Of a stretch of 10,092 nt of DNA, positions 1-8,200 are shown one piece after another. The notes beneath the pieces are model-generated. The model was given only the letters and a program-made list of their open reading frames with translations, did no database searches and had not been told where the DNA came from. Position numbers and translations under genes: made by a program. Positions within the stretch are counted from its first letter, which is position 1. Every line of letters begins with the position of its first letter. The stretch comes from Flavobacteriaceae bacterium (lineage in GTDB: Bacteria; Bacteroidota; Bacteroidia; Flavobacteriales; Flavobacteriaceae), in NCBI GenBank assembly GCA_018608735.1, contig JABAYZ010000274.1:1-10092 (forward strand). Reading direction: 5' to 3'.

Positions 1-1749
1 TGTTTGGAGTCTCTCAATATCATTGTTTAAATCTGCCGAAAGCGAATTTAAAAATTCAGTATCTAACTTGATGCCTTCCAATTCCATGGACGCCAATACT
101 TTGACCAATGGAATTTCAATTTCATTAAATAATTTCAAAGTATCCGCATCAGTCAATTCTTTTTTGAAATGACGTGCCAATTGATACGTAATGTCTGCAT
201 CTTCCACCGCATATTCGGTCAGTTTTTCAAGGGACACCTCACGCATTGAAAGCTGATTCTTTCCTTTTTTTCCAATAAGATCCGTAATGGAAATAGGGGT
301 ATAATTTAGATAGGTTTCTGCAAGAACGTCCATGTTATGACGCATATCGGCATTGATCAAATAATGCGCAATCATGGTATCAAACAACGGTCCTTTGACC
401 TCTATATTATATTTGTGTAATACTTTTAAATCGTATTTTAAATTTTGACCAATTTTCTCAATGTGGGTCGCTTCAAAAAACGGTCGAAACAATTCGATCA
501 ATTTTTTGGCTTCCTCAAACGATTCTGGAAACGGAATGTAAAATCCTTTATGTGCTTCCCATGAAAAGGCGATTCCAACGAGTTCTGCGGTGAGAGAATT
601 GAGTCCTGTGGTTTCGGTATCAAAACACACCGAAGTTTGGTTCATCAACTGCTTGATAAAGAGTTTTAACCCTAAATCTCCTGAAACACTTTGGTAAAAG
701 TGCGGTACAGAAGTGGCGGTTTCTCTTCCATAGTTTTGTGTGGCAATAGGCGCTGAGGGTTCATCTCCACCAAACAATGAAAATTGTCCGGCCCCTGCTT
801 CTGTCGCTGTGCTTGCTGCGGGTTTAGGCGTTGAAGCTGGCTCTGGCGTTGCCCCTTCAGGAGGTTGTGCAGCAAATGTTTTATTAAAATTATCGATCAA
901 CCGTCTGAATTCTAAATCTTGAAAAATGGCACTCACTTTTTCCGTATCGGGCGCAGAGAGTTCAAAACTTTTTGGATCAAATTCTACCGGAACGTCCAAT
1001 AGAATGGTGGCTAATTTTTTAGACAACAATCCAAGCTCAGCATTGGCCTCAATTTTTTCTTTCATTTTCCCTTTCAGTTCATGGGTATTTGCCAATAAAT
1101 TTTCCATGCTGCCATATTGTGCAAGCAGTTTTTTGGCTGTTTTATCGCCCACCCCAGGAAGTCCAGGGATATTATCAGAAGCATCGCCTTTCATCCCCAA
1201 AAAGTCAATCACTTGAAGCGGGTCTTCAATTTCAAATTTTGCTTTGATTTCTTCGACACCCCAAGTTTCATAGCCGCCCCCAAACATGGGACGGTACATA
1301 AAAATATTCTCACTGACCAGTTGTGCAAAATCTTTATCGGGGGTGACCATAAAGGTTTTATAGCCTTCTTTTTCGGCTTTTTTAGCAAGCGTTCCAATGA
1401 TGTCATCCGCTTCAAAGCCTTCTTTGACAATTATAGGAATGTGCATAGCCTCTAAAATAGTGTAGATATAAGGTATAGCAACTTTAATTCCTTCGGGAGT
1501 TGCATCTCTATTGGCTTTATATTCTTTAAAAATTTCAACACGATCTTTACTACCGCCTTTGTCAAAACAAACTGCCAAATGATCGGGACGTTCTCTTTTT
1601 ATAACATCTAGTAATGAGTTGGTAAACCCAAGAATTGCAGAAGTGTCAAGGCCCTTAGAATTAATCCGAGGATTTTTTATAAACGCATAATAGCCTCTAA
1701 AAATTAAAGCATAAGCATCGAGAAGAAATAAGCGTTTTTGTTCAGCCAT
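1..1749 (-). CDS. polA: DNA polymerase I, N-terminal 583 codons (partial at window edge)
   Basis: Template-directed DNA synthesis in repair and Okazaki-fragment maturation. The reading frame is open from ATG at 1747-1749 to base 1, with no stop in the window, so the rest of the polymerase domain lies outside. The 5'-3' exonuclease domain (about residues 1-290) has the family motifs FDKGG, GFEADDIIGTLA, TPDKDFAQLV and GDASDNIPGLPGVGDKTA (helix-hairpin-helix). A Pro/Ala/Thr-rich linker (about 293-345) contains QFSLF at 322-326, which resembles a sliding-clamp binding motif. The 3'-5' exonuclease domain follows with all three motifs intact: D377/E379 (FDTETT), D440 (NLKYDLKVL), and Y513/D517 (YAVEDAD), so proofreading should be active, unlike in polymerases I that have lost these residues. 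The window ends just inside the polymerase domain. The gene starts 27 bp after the sugar transporter stop, with no recognisable promoter in the gap, so co-transcription is likely. Identification is secure. Confidence 0.97.
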   Translation of the reverse strand, partial: MAEQKRLFLLDAYALIFRGYYAFIKNPRINSKGLDTSAILGFTNSLLDVIKRERPDHLAVCFDKGGSKDRVEIFKEYKANRDATPEGIKVAIPYIYTILEAMHIPIIVKEGFEADDIIGTLAKKAEKEGYKTFMVTPDKDFAQLVSENIFMYRPMFGGGYETWGVEEIKAKFEIEDPLQVIDFLGMKGDASDNIPGLPGVGDKTAKKLLAQYGSMENLLANTHELKGKMKEKIEANAELGLLSKKLATILLDVPVEFDPKSFELSAPDTEKVSAIFQDLEFRRLIDNFNKTFAAQPPEGATPEPASTPKPAASTATEAGAGQFSLFGGDEPSAPIATQNYGRETATSVPHFYQSVSGDLGLKLFIKQLMNQTSVCFDTETTGLNSLTAELVGIAFSWEAHKGFYIPFPESFEEAKKLIELFRPFFEATHIEKIGQNLKYDLKVLHKYNIEVKGPLFDTMIAHYLINADMRHNMDVLAETYLNYTPISITDLIGKKGKNQLSMREVSLEKLTEYAVEDADITYQLARHFKKELTDADTLKLFNEIEIPLVKVLASMELEGIKLDTEFLNSLSADLNNDIERLQT

Positions 1750-1776
1750 AATGGGTGGTCTTTACAGTTTTTGTAT

Positions 1777-3453
1777 TTAATCGTCATTTTGAGTGATGCC
1801 TTGTTTTTTAAGAACACTTTTGGTTTTGAAGGCATAAAACAAGAGGTATACAAAACAGGCGACAGCAATCCAATATGACGATTGAATGCTAAAAATATCG
1901 GCGAGTTTACCTTGTAATGGTGGGATAATGGCTCCTCCTAAAATCATCATAATTAAAAATGCAGACCCTTGAGAGGTATATTTTCCTAATCCAGAAATAC
2001 TTAACGTAAAAATACAAGGCCACATAATGGAACAAAATAGACCTCCCGAAATCAATGCATACAAGGCAAGTTGACCTGATGCAAAAATGCCGATGAGTAC
2101 TCCAATAGCCCCTAAGGTACTAAAGATTTTTAAGGTTGTAATAGGGTTGTCTTTTGCGAGAAAAAAGCCTCCAATTTGGATGGCAACACACACACTAAAT
2201 AATAAAATTTCTGTTAAAGAATAGCTGCCAAAATTAACCATTAAAATCACGCCAAATGCGACATAAGGTACAAGGATGAGCAACCATTTTTTAAGTCCTT
2301 TACTGGGGTTAAACACAGAGATGGCACCAACCCAACGGCCAATCATCATACCGCCCCAATAGAGTGAGATAAATGGTGCAATTTCTGCATCATTCATGAC
2401 GTCTAAGCCTAAGGGGTTTAGGTTGTTTATTTTATCAGCTACCGATTTTAAGAGTTCACCCAGATTAGATTGAATGGTCACTTCGACTCCTACATAGGTG
2501 AAGATGGCGAGCATGCCTAAAATTAACTGTGGGTATTTCATAGCACCCCAGCCTTGAGGGGATTTAGAGGCACGTGTATTGGCAAAAAACACACTTATAA
2601 CAACTGCAAATAATGCAATTAAAAGTAAATAAAGTCGTTTGTTTTCGAGGGCTTCTGTTGTAACTTCTCCTCCAGTATAGGTATTAAAAATCAATCCAAA
2701 ACACAGAAAGATTACAATGGTTAATGCAATCAACATGTTTTTTGCTTTATTGGCAGGTTCAAACACTTCATTTGTTTTTGTGTTTGGGAGTTTTTTAGAA
2801 AAATGAAATAGAGCTGCTGCTGCAAGAAATAAGGCACCAACTCCCAGGTATAGATATTGTATGGTGGTTAGTTTTATCTCGTTATTTAGAATCATTTGAT
2901 TCAGTTCATCTCCCGATAGCGGAGTAGACCCAAAAATGATAAATGCAATGACGATGGGTCCAATGGTCGTCCCAAAAGAGTTGACACCTCCTGCAAGGTT
3001 CAATCGATGCGAGCCTGTCTCTGGATTGCCTAGCGCAATCGCAAATGGGTTCGCTGCGGTTTGTTGAAGTGAAAATCCAAGACCTACAATAAACAAAGCT
3101 AATAATACCAAATAAAACACCGAAGTATCTCCTTGTTGTGCCCCATTGACAAAGGGGTACATTAACAAGGCGCCTAGTGCCGAAATTAAGAGTCCATAGA
3201 CAATGCCATTTTTGTAGCCCCAATTATTAAGAATGTCTTTTTTTACAGCACTCGATATGATAAATAATACGAGGGCTCCTAAATAATAAGCGCCATAAAA
3301 AGCAAAATCTACAAGCTGCGATTGAAATTGATCAATGCTAAAATAGGTTTTGCAAAAGGGAATGAAAACCCCATTAGAGGCGGCAATAAATCCCCAGAAA
3401 AAGAAGACAGTAACTAAGGTTGTTAATGCGGAATTGTTGTTTTTTACACTCAT
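1777..3453 (-). CDS. Sugar MFS transporter, FHS (FucP/GluP-like) family
   Basis: Inner-membrane major facilitator, probably taking up a monosaccharide. Similarity to E. coli FucP is visible along the protein: the FFFWGF helix-1 start, QSQLVDFAFYGAYY, the TAANPF helix-4 motif with a following GSHRLNLAGGVNSFG, IGRWVG, and the late SIMWPCIFTLSISGLG and GGAIIPPLQGKLAD segments. At 558 residues it is much longer than FucP (438). The extra length appears as two added hydrophobic pairs, at about 240-291 and 390-433, suggesting about 16 membrane segments. The positions aligned with the FucP proton-coupling residues Asp46 and Glu135 are Gly28 and Gln131, so coupling and substrate probably differ from fucose/H+ symport. 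Start at ATG 3451-3453 gives a normal short N-terminus before helix 1. It lies divergent to the phosphoesterase and directly upstream of polA. Family assignment is firm; the sugar is unknown. Confidence 0.9.
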   Translation of the reverse strand: MSVKNNNSALTTLVTVFFFWGFIAASNGVFIPFCKTYFSIDQFQSQLVDFAFYGAYYLGALVLFIISSAVKKDILNNWGYKNGIVYGLLISALGALLMYPFVNGAQQGDTSVFYLVLLALFIVGLGFSLQQTAANPFAIALGNPETGSHRLNLAGGVNSFGTTIGPIVIAFIIFGSTPLSGDELNQMILNNEIKLTTIQYLYLGVGALFLAAAALFHFSKKLPNTKTNEVFEPANKAKNMLIALTIVIFLCFGLIFNTYTGGEVTTEALENKRLYLLLIALFAVVISVFFANTRASKSPQGWGAMKYPQLILGMLAIFTYVGVEVTIQSNLGELLKSVADKINNLNPLGLDVMNDAEIAPFISLYWGGMMIGRWVGAISVFNPSKGLKKWLLILVPYVAFGVILMVNFGSYSLTEILLFSVCVAIQIGGFFLAKDNPITTLKIFSTLGAIGVLIGIFASGQLALYALISGGLFCSIMWPCIFTLSISGLGKYTSQGSAFLIMMILGGAIIPPLQGKLADIFSIQSSYWIAVACFVYLLFYAFKTKSVLKKQGITQNDD

Positions 3454-3543
3454 AATTCTAGTAGTTGTTTAGTTGAAATTCCATCGCTTTGTTGATCCTA
3501 AAAACGAAGGGAATTTATAGATTAGAAATATACTAAAATTTTA

Positions 3544-3551
3544 CAAACCTA
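3544..3551 (-). promoter_or_regulatory. Possible -7 element for the sugar transporter / polA transcript
   Basis: On the minus strand this reads TAGGTTTG, matching the Bacteroidota -7 consensus TAnnTTTG. It would give a leader of roughly 85 bases before the transporter ATG. No TTTG -33 box is present at 19-21 bases upstream, so the call is weak. Confidence 0.3.
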
Positions 3552-3590
3552 AAAGGATCGTTAAATAAAAATATTAATTCAATTATCATT

Positions 3591-3609
3591 TACTTTTGTT
3601 CTATTTTTG
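3591..3609 (+). promoter_or_regulatory. Two possible -7 elements for the metallophosphoesterase gene
   Basis: TACTTTTG (3591-3598) and TATTTTTG (3602-3609) both fit the Bacteroidota -7 consensus TAnnTTTG, 20-30 bases before the ATG at 3629. Neither has a TTTG at the expected -33 spacing, and the region is AT-rich, so one or both could be chance. Confidence 0.35.
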
Positions 3610-3628
3610 TGGTTGACATTATCTTGAT

Positions 3629-4861
3629 ATGATTCGATTAATAATTTTTATAGTTCTTGTTTTAGCCTTAGATTTTTATGCCCTTCAAAGTTTTAGAAGT
3701 GTGGTTAGAAATCCATGGGTCACTTACGGCTATGTGGTCATTTCATTCGCCGTGTTTGGAAATTTGGTGTTTCAGGGAATGACATTTGAAAGAGGTTCAG
3801 GAGTTAATTCTGGATTCTATCTAGCTTTCTCACTATTTGTATTGGTGTATGTCCCCAAACTAGTACTGTTGATTTTCATGTTTGGCGAAGACGTATTTCG
3901 TGTATTTGAAGCAACTGTAAATTATTTTGTATCTAAATCAGATGAAAGTTCGGCACTATTTAGTTCAAGACGAAAATTTATTGGACAATTGGCCTTAGGT
4001 ATTGCCGCGATTCCGTTTATCTCCATTCTCTACGGAATTACAAAAGGGAAATATAACTTTAAAGTTTTAAAATACACATTAGAATTTGACGATTTACCTC
4101 AGGCTTTTGATGGCTATCAAATCACTCAAATAAGTGATATTCACAGTGGGAGTTTTGACAATAAACAAAAAATAGAATATGCGGTCAACCTTGTGAATGA
4201 ACAACTTTCCGATGTGATTATGTTTACAGGCGATTTGGTCAATAGCCAGTCTTCAGAAATGCGGCCTTGGAAATCAACGTTTTCAAAATTAACAGCAACA
4301 GACGGTGTGTTCTCTATTTTGGGAAACCATGATTATGGCGATTATAAACGTTGGCCTTCCGATGAAGCAAAAGCAGAAAATTTTCAGGAATTACTGGATA
4401 TTCAAAACGATATGGGTTTTGATTTGTTGAGGAATGAAAGTCGATTTATTGAAAAAGATGGTGATCGTTTGGCAATTATAGGTGTCGAAAATTGGGGAAA
4501 AGGATTTAAGCAAAAAGGCGATTTGTCTCTTGCGACGTCTAAAGTTGAACCGAATGATTTTAAAATCCTTTTAAGTCACGACCCTTCGCATTGGCAGTAT
4601 GAGGTTGTGAAAGATCCAACGCATTACCATCTGACGTTAAGTGGTCATACTCATGGGATGCAGTTTGGAATTGAAATTCCAGGGATCATAAAATGGAGTC
4701 CTATTAAATGGCGTTATAAATACTGGGCTGGCATTTACGAAAAGGCTGGGCAGTACATAAATGTGAACCGTGGATTTGGCTTTTTAGCCTTTCCTGGGCG
4801 GGTTGGAATTTGGCCTGAAATTTCCGTTATAACGCTCAAAAAACGGGTCAATAACACTTAA
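3629..4861 (+). CDS. Membrane-anchored calcineurin-like metallophosphoesterase (YkuE-like)
   Basis: Predicted two-metal phosphoesterase held at the membrane; the natural substrate cannot be read from the sequence. Three hydrophobic helices (about residues 2-20, 33-50, 63-86) are followed by a hydrophilic stretch, then SSRRKFIG (112-119) and a fourth hydrophobic segment (120-137), a layout like a twin-arginine signal. The catalytic domain (about 147-405) has the metal ligands of the family in order: D170-x-H172, GD201, GN232-H233-D, H316 and GH339-T-H341-G. Bacillus YkuE, a relative, is a known Tat substrate, which fits a location outside the cytoplasm; some membrane-bound relatives act on lipid or envelope phosphates, but that is only a possibility here. 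Length, 410 residues, reflects the added N-terminal helices. Start at 3629 is supported by the hydrophobic helix beginning at once. It may be read through to the downstream thioredoxin-like gene (108-bp gap). Confidence 0.9.
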   Translation: MIRLIIFIVLVLALDFYALQSFRSVVRNPWVTYGYVVISFAVFGNLVFQGMTFERGSGVNSGFYLAFSLFVLVYVPKLVLLIFMFGEDVFRVFEATVNYFVSKSDESSALFSSRRKFIGQLALGIAAIPFISILYGITKGKYNFKVLKYTLEFDDLPQAFDGYQITQISDIHSGSFDNKQKIEYAVNLVNEQLSDVIMFTGDLVNSQSSEMRPWKSTFSKLTATDGVFSILGNHDYGDYKRWPSDEAKAENFQELLDIQNDMGFDLLRNESRFIEKDGDRLAIIGVENWGKGFKQKGDLSLATSKVEPNDFKILLSHDPSHWQYEVVKDPTHYHLTLSGHTHGMQFGIEIPGIIKWSPIKWRYKYWAGIYEKAGQYINVNRGFGFLAFPGRVGIWPEISVITLKKRVNNT

Positions 4862-4890
4862 ACCACAGAAAATGTTATATTTACTCCAAA

Positions 4891-4938
4891 ATAATACTTA
4901 CATTTATACTATTGATGTATACAAATAAGTATCATTAT
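4891..4938. repeat. Imperfect inverted repeat upstream of the thioredoxin-like gene
   Basis: Left arm segments ATAAT, ATACTTA, ATTT and ATAC (4891-4909) have complements GTAT, AAAT, TAAGTAT and ATTAT in order on the right (4917-4938), with small bulges and a 7-base loop. No T-run follows, so it is not a typical terminator. It could form an AT-rich hairpin between the phosphoesterase and thioredoxin-like genes. The low GC content makes chance a serious alternative. Confidence 0.3.
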
Positions 4939-4969
4939 CATTGAAGTTTGATAAAATAAACCCCATGAT

Positions 4970-5266
4970 ATGTCAAAATTTGGAGAGTTAATAGACGTTG
5001 AAATCCCCGTATTGTTTGAGTTTTTCACGGAGTGGAGTGATGAATCTGAAGCCATGCATGATGTGCTCAGACATGTTGCTGCTGCCATGGGTGATAAAGC
5101 CCGTGTGATAAAAATTGACGTTGAAAAAAATAAAGACCTTGCAGAGGCACTTCGCATCAAAGGACTACCAACATTGATTATTTATAAATCTGGAGACATG
5201 AAATGGCGCCAAAGTGGTGAGCTTGATGCCAATACGATCATTGGTCGTATTCAAGATTATGTTTAA
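4970..5266 (+). CDS. Thioredoxin-fold protein lacking both active-site cysteines
   Basis: A 98-residue single-domain cytoplasmic protein with the thioredoxin layout: the strand VLFEFFTEW (14-22), the active-site helix, the strand ARVIKIDVEKN (44-54), the GLPTLIIYKSG segment with the cis-proline, and a C-terminal helix. Where thioredoxins have WCGPC, this protein has W22-S-D-E-S26, so both redox cysteines are serine and no other cysteine exists in the protein. It therefore cannot do dithiol-disulfide exchange; a binding, chaperone-like or scaffolding role is an inference. Length is slightly short of E. coli TrxA (109). The ATG at 4970 is chosen because the alignment with thioredoxins begins just after it; an ATG at 4964 is out of frame. 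No signal peptide is seen. It ends 25 bp from the convergent glycosyltransferase gene. Confidence 0.85.
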   Translation: MSKFGELIDVEIPVLFEFFTEWSDESEAMHDVLRHVAAAMGDKARVIKIDVEKNKDLAEALRIKGLPTLIIYKSGDMKWRQSGELDANTIIGRIQDYV

Positions 5267-5291
5267 ATTTTTACCACGTGAAATTTAGCCG

Positions 5292-8200
5292 TTAAAGAAT
5301 ATCCTGGATATCATCTTCTACCTGAGTTTTCTCATCAGCCTCATCATCATCTTCTTCTTCCCCAGTAATTAGCCTCAGATAAGAATTAAATTTTTCCATT
5401 TCAGTTTTGATGAATTCCGCCGTTTCATATGAAGCCGTGACATCAACTAAACCTCTGTAACGCTCAATATCATTATAAATATTTTGAATATATTTAGATT
5501 GATTATACTCAGATAAGGTGCTATAATAGCTTAAGTTTTCTTGGTATTTACGACTCACGTTTAGGAATAATTCTCGTGCTTTATCAGTAGCCTCTAATTC
5601 ATAATATGCACCAATGTAGGGCTCTAAAAGTGTGTAAAAACCAAACAGATCTACAGGCATTTTTTCCATCGCGAGGTCTGCAATTTCTTCTGCTTTTTCC
5701 AAATCCCCTTCTTGAATTAAAGTTTCAATAAGTCGTGCCAAGTTTCCTCGATAGGTCAAGCTATTTTTACGGGTTTCTATATCGTGGTACATTGAGGGAT
5801 CGCCATTATTACCCCAATCCCAATGGGTGACCATATCGTACATTTTATCAGCATCAATACGGCCCATGTCAAAGGGGTTGTCTTTAGCAACGGCTGTTTT
5901 TATAGGAACTAATTTATAGACCAATCCATCGAGTTGTAGGTAGTCTTTCATCCAAATATAATCGTCCTCACCAAAAGCGCCACCCGAAAAATAAATAGGA
6001 CGCTCCCAATTGTTATTGGCAATGATATCCAACATCAATAAGCGGTTTTTATATATCGCAGAATTTTTGATTCTAATGTCTATATAAGGCACAATAAGAG
6101 CAGAATCTTTGGCCTTTACAATGCCGTTTCTTAATACCGATTCTTTATCTACTGGGATTCTGACAAATTCTGTTGGTAAGTAGTTTGCATTTAAATCCTG
6201 TCTGCGTTGTCCACTCGTATCATAACCCTGCTCTTCTAGGATATACTTGTATTTAGTTCGAGGATCGTCACTTGTTATAAATTCTAAAAACTGATCAATA
6301 TTTAGTGTATCATTAGTAACCGTCTCTTTGATGATATAATCTCTAGTCCCCCATTTGTATTGGTCATGGGTTAAGCTTGATGGAATCGGATCACTTTCGT
6401 AAGCCTTTCGTTTCATCTGATCGATATACCAATCGACATTTAATAGACTCGTACAAACAACACGCACATCTCGACGAATACCCTCAATTTCTTGAGCATA
6501 CCAAAGTGGAAAGGTATCGTTGTCTCCTATAGTAAAAAGGATGGCATTTGGATCACAAGCTTCTAGATATTGCAGGGCCATAGCATTGGCTGTTTTTCTT
6601 TTAGAGCGGTCATGATCATCCCAGTTTTGACTTATCAAAACTCCTGGAACGGCAATCAAACACAATAGACTAACGATTGGCCCTAACAGTGTTGATTTTG
6701 AAAATGCACTAAGTTTTTCATAAATGGCAAACACCCCAAACCCGATCCAAAGCGCAAACACATAAAACGATCCCACTAAGGAATAATCGCGTTCACGGGG
6801 TTCAAACGGTCGAACATTGGTATAAACTTGTATGGCGATTCCTGTAAATAAGAAAAACACCAGCATAGTCCAAAAGAGTTTTTTATCTCTATTATAAAGA
6901 AAAAACAAGCCTATTAATCCCAGTAATAAGGGTAAAAAATAATACGTATTTCGAGCTTTATTGTTTAGAACATCACTAGGAAGATTGTCTTGTGAAATGC
7001 CTAAAAGATAGGAGTCTACAGCATTAATCCCGCTGATCCAATTGCCATGCAAATCAATCCGTCCCTGAACATCATCTTGGCGCCCTGTGAAATTCCACAT
7101 AAAATAACGCCAATACATGTATCCAACCTGATAATCAAAGAGGTAATGTATGTTTTGAAGAAGTGTTGGTTTTTCAATGTCTATATAACGTCCGTATTTT
7201 TTTAGAAAGGCATGATAATCTTCATAATCAACATCTCCTTTGGCTACAGAATCCTTGAAGCTATTGACTAACGAACGTAATTCGTTTTGCATTTGATACT
7301 CCGACTTGATTGTGAATTCCAAAAATCCAGAATACATCATGTAGTTTTCGGCATGTTCTGAACTCCACATTCTTGGTAAAAATGACGCATGATCCGAGTT
7401 GTAGTTTTGCAAACCGTCCTTATAATCGTTCACAATCACATATTTCCCAGATATTTCGTCTTTTTCATACTTAGGCTTATCATCGATATAGGGCTCATTT
7501 TCGTCTAAGCCTACATATTGATCAGTAAACTGAGGGCCATAGAACAAATGTGTTTTTGGATACTGCTCTAGGTTATAATAGGCAAGGAGTTCTCGGGCAC
7601 TTGAGGGGTTGTTTTCATTAACAGTAACATTCGCATTCGCTCGAATAGGGAGCATCAACCATGACGAAAATCCAATCACTATAAATGTGATGCATAATAG
7701 CCCTGTATTAAGACGGATATAGCTTTTTTTTCGGGTGTAGTTGAGTCCCCAATAAATGAAACCTACCAGCAGTATAAAAGCAATAATTGATCCCGAATTA
7801 AAAGGCAGTCCAACGGAGTTCACAAAAAAGATTTCTAAGGCACTAAAGTATCTAAGAATGTTGGGAGCTAAGAGTTTAAAAACAAATAATAAAATGGCGA
7901 CGCCAGCGACATTAGCCAAAATAAAATTCTTTATGGTAATTGTTTTATAGTTTTTGAAAAAATAAATCAGGCTAATGGCAGGGATCGTTAAAAGCCCCAT
8001 AAAATGTACCCCAAAGGATAAACCAACTACAAAAGAAATGAGAATCAGCCATTTATTTCCTCTAGGTGTAAACATTTCGTTTTGCCAGCGTAGGCCTAAA
8101 TAAAACATGACAGCCAAAATGAGCGTTGCCATCGCATACACTTCCGTTTCAACAGCATTAAACCAAAAGGAATCTGTAAAGGCAAACGACAAACTCCCCA

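Noticed and set aside
926..1455. Plus-strand open frames at 926-1216 and 1117-1455
   Set aside because: They lie antisense to polA, whose frame is continuous and motif-rich from 1749 to 1; the translations show no family resemblance.
772..1749. Possible frameshift in polA, because of the variable linker
   Set aside because: The codons run in one frame through both exonuclease domains with motifs on either side of the linker, so the linker is simply low-complexity sequence.
2906..3223. Minus-strand open frame inside the sugar transporter
   Set aside because: Same strand but shifted frame relative to the transporter; the transporter frame carries clear family motifs there.
4852..4878. ATAACA / TGTTAT inverted repeat at the end of the phosphoesterase gene as a terminator
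   Set aside because: Six A/T-rich pairs with a 15-base loop and no convincing T-run; likely chance in AT-rich DNA.
4909..5160. Minus-strand 83-residue open frame across the thioredoxin-like gene
   Set aside because: Antisense to a frame with the full thioredoxin fold; low-complexity serine-rich translation.
5267..5291. Possible bidirectional terminator between convergent genes
   Set aside because: AAATTT arms (5265-5270 and 5281-5286) around CACGTG form only a weak A/T stem, without a GC-rich stem, so the evidence is too thin for a terminator call.
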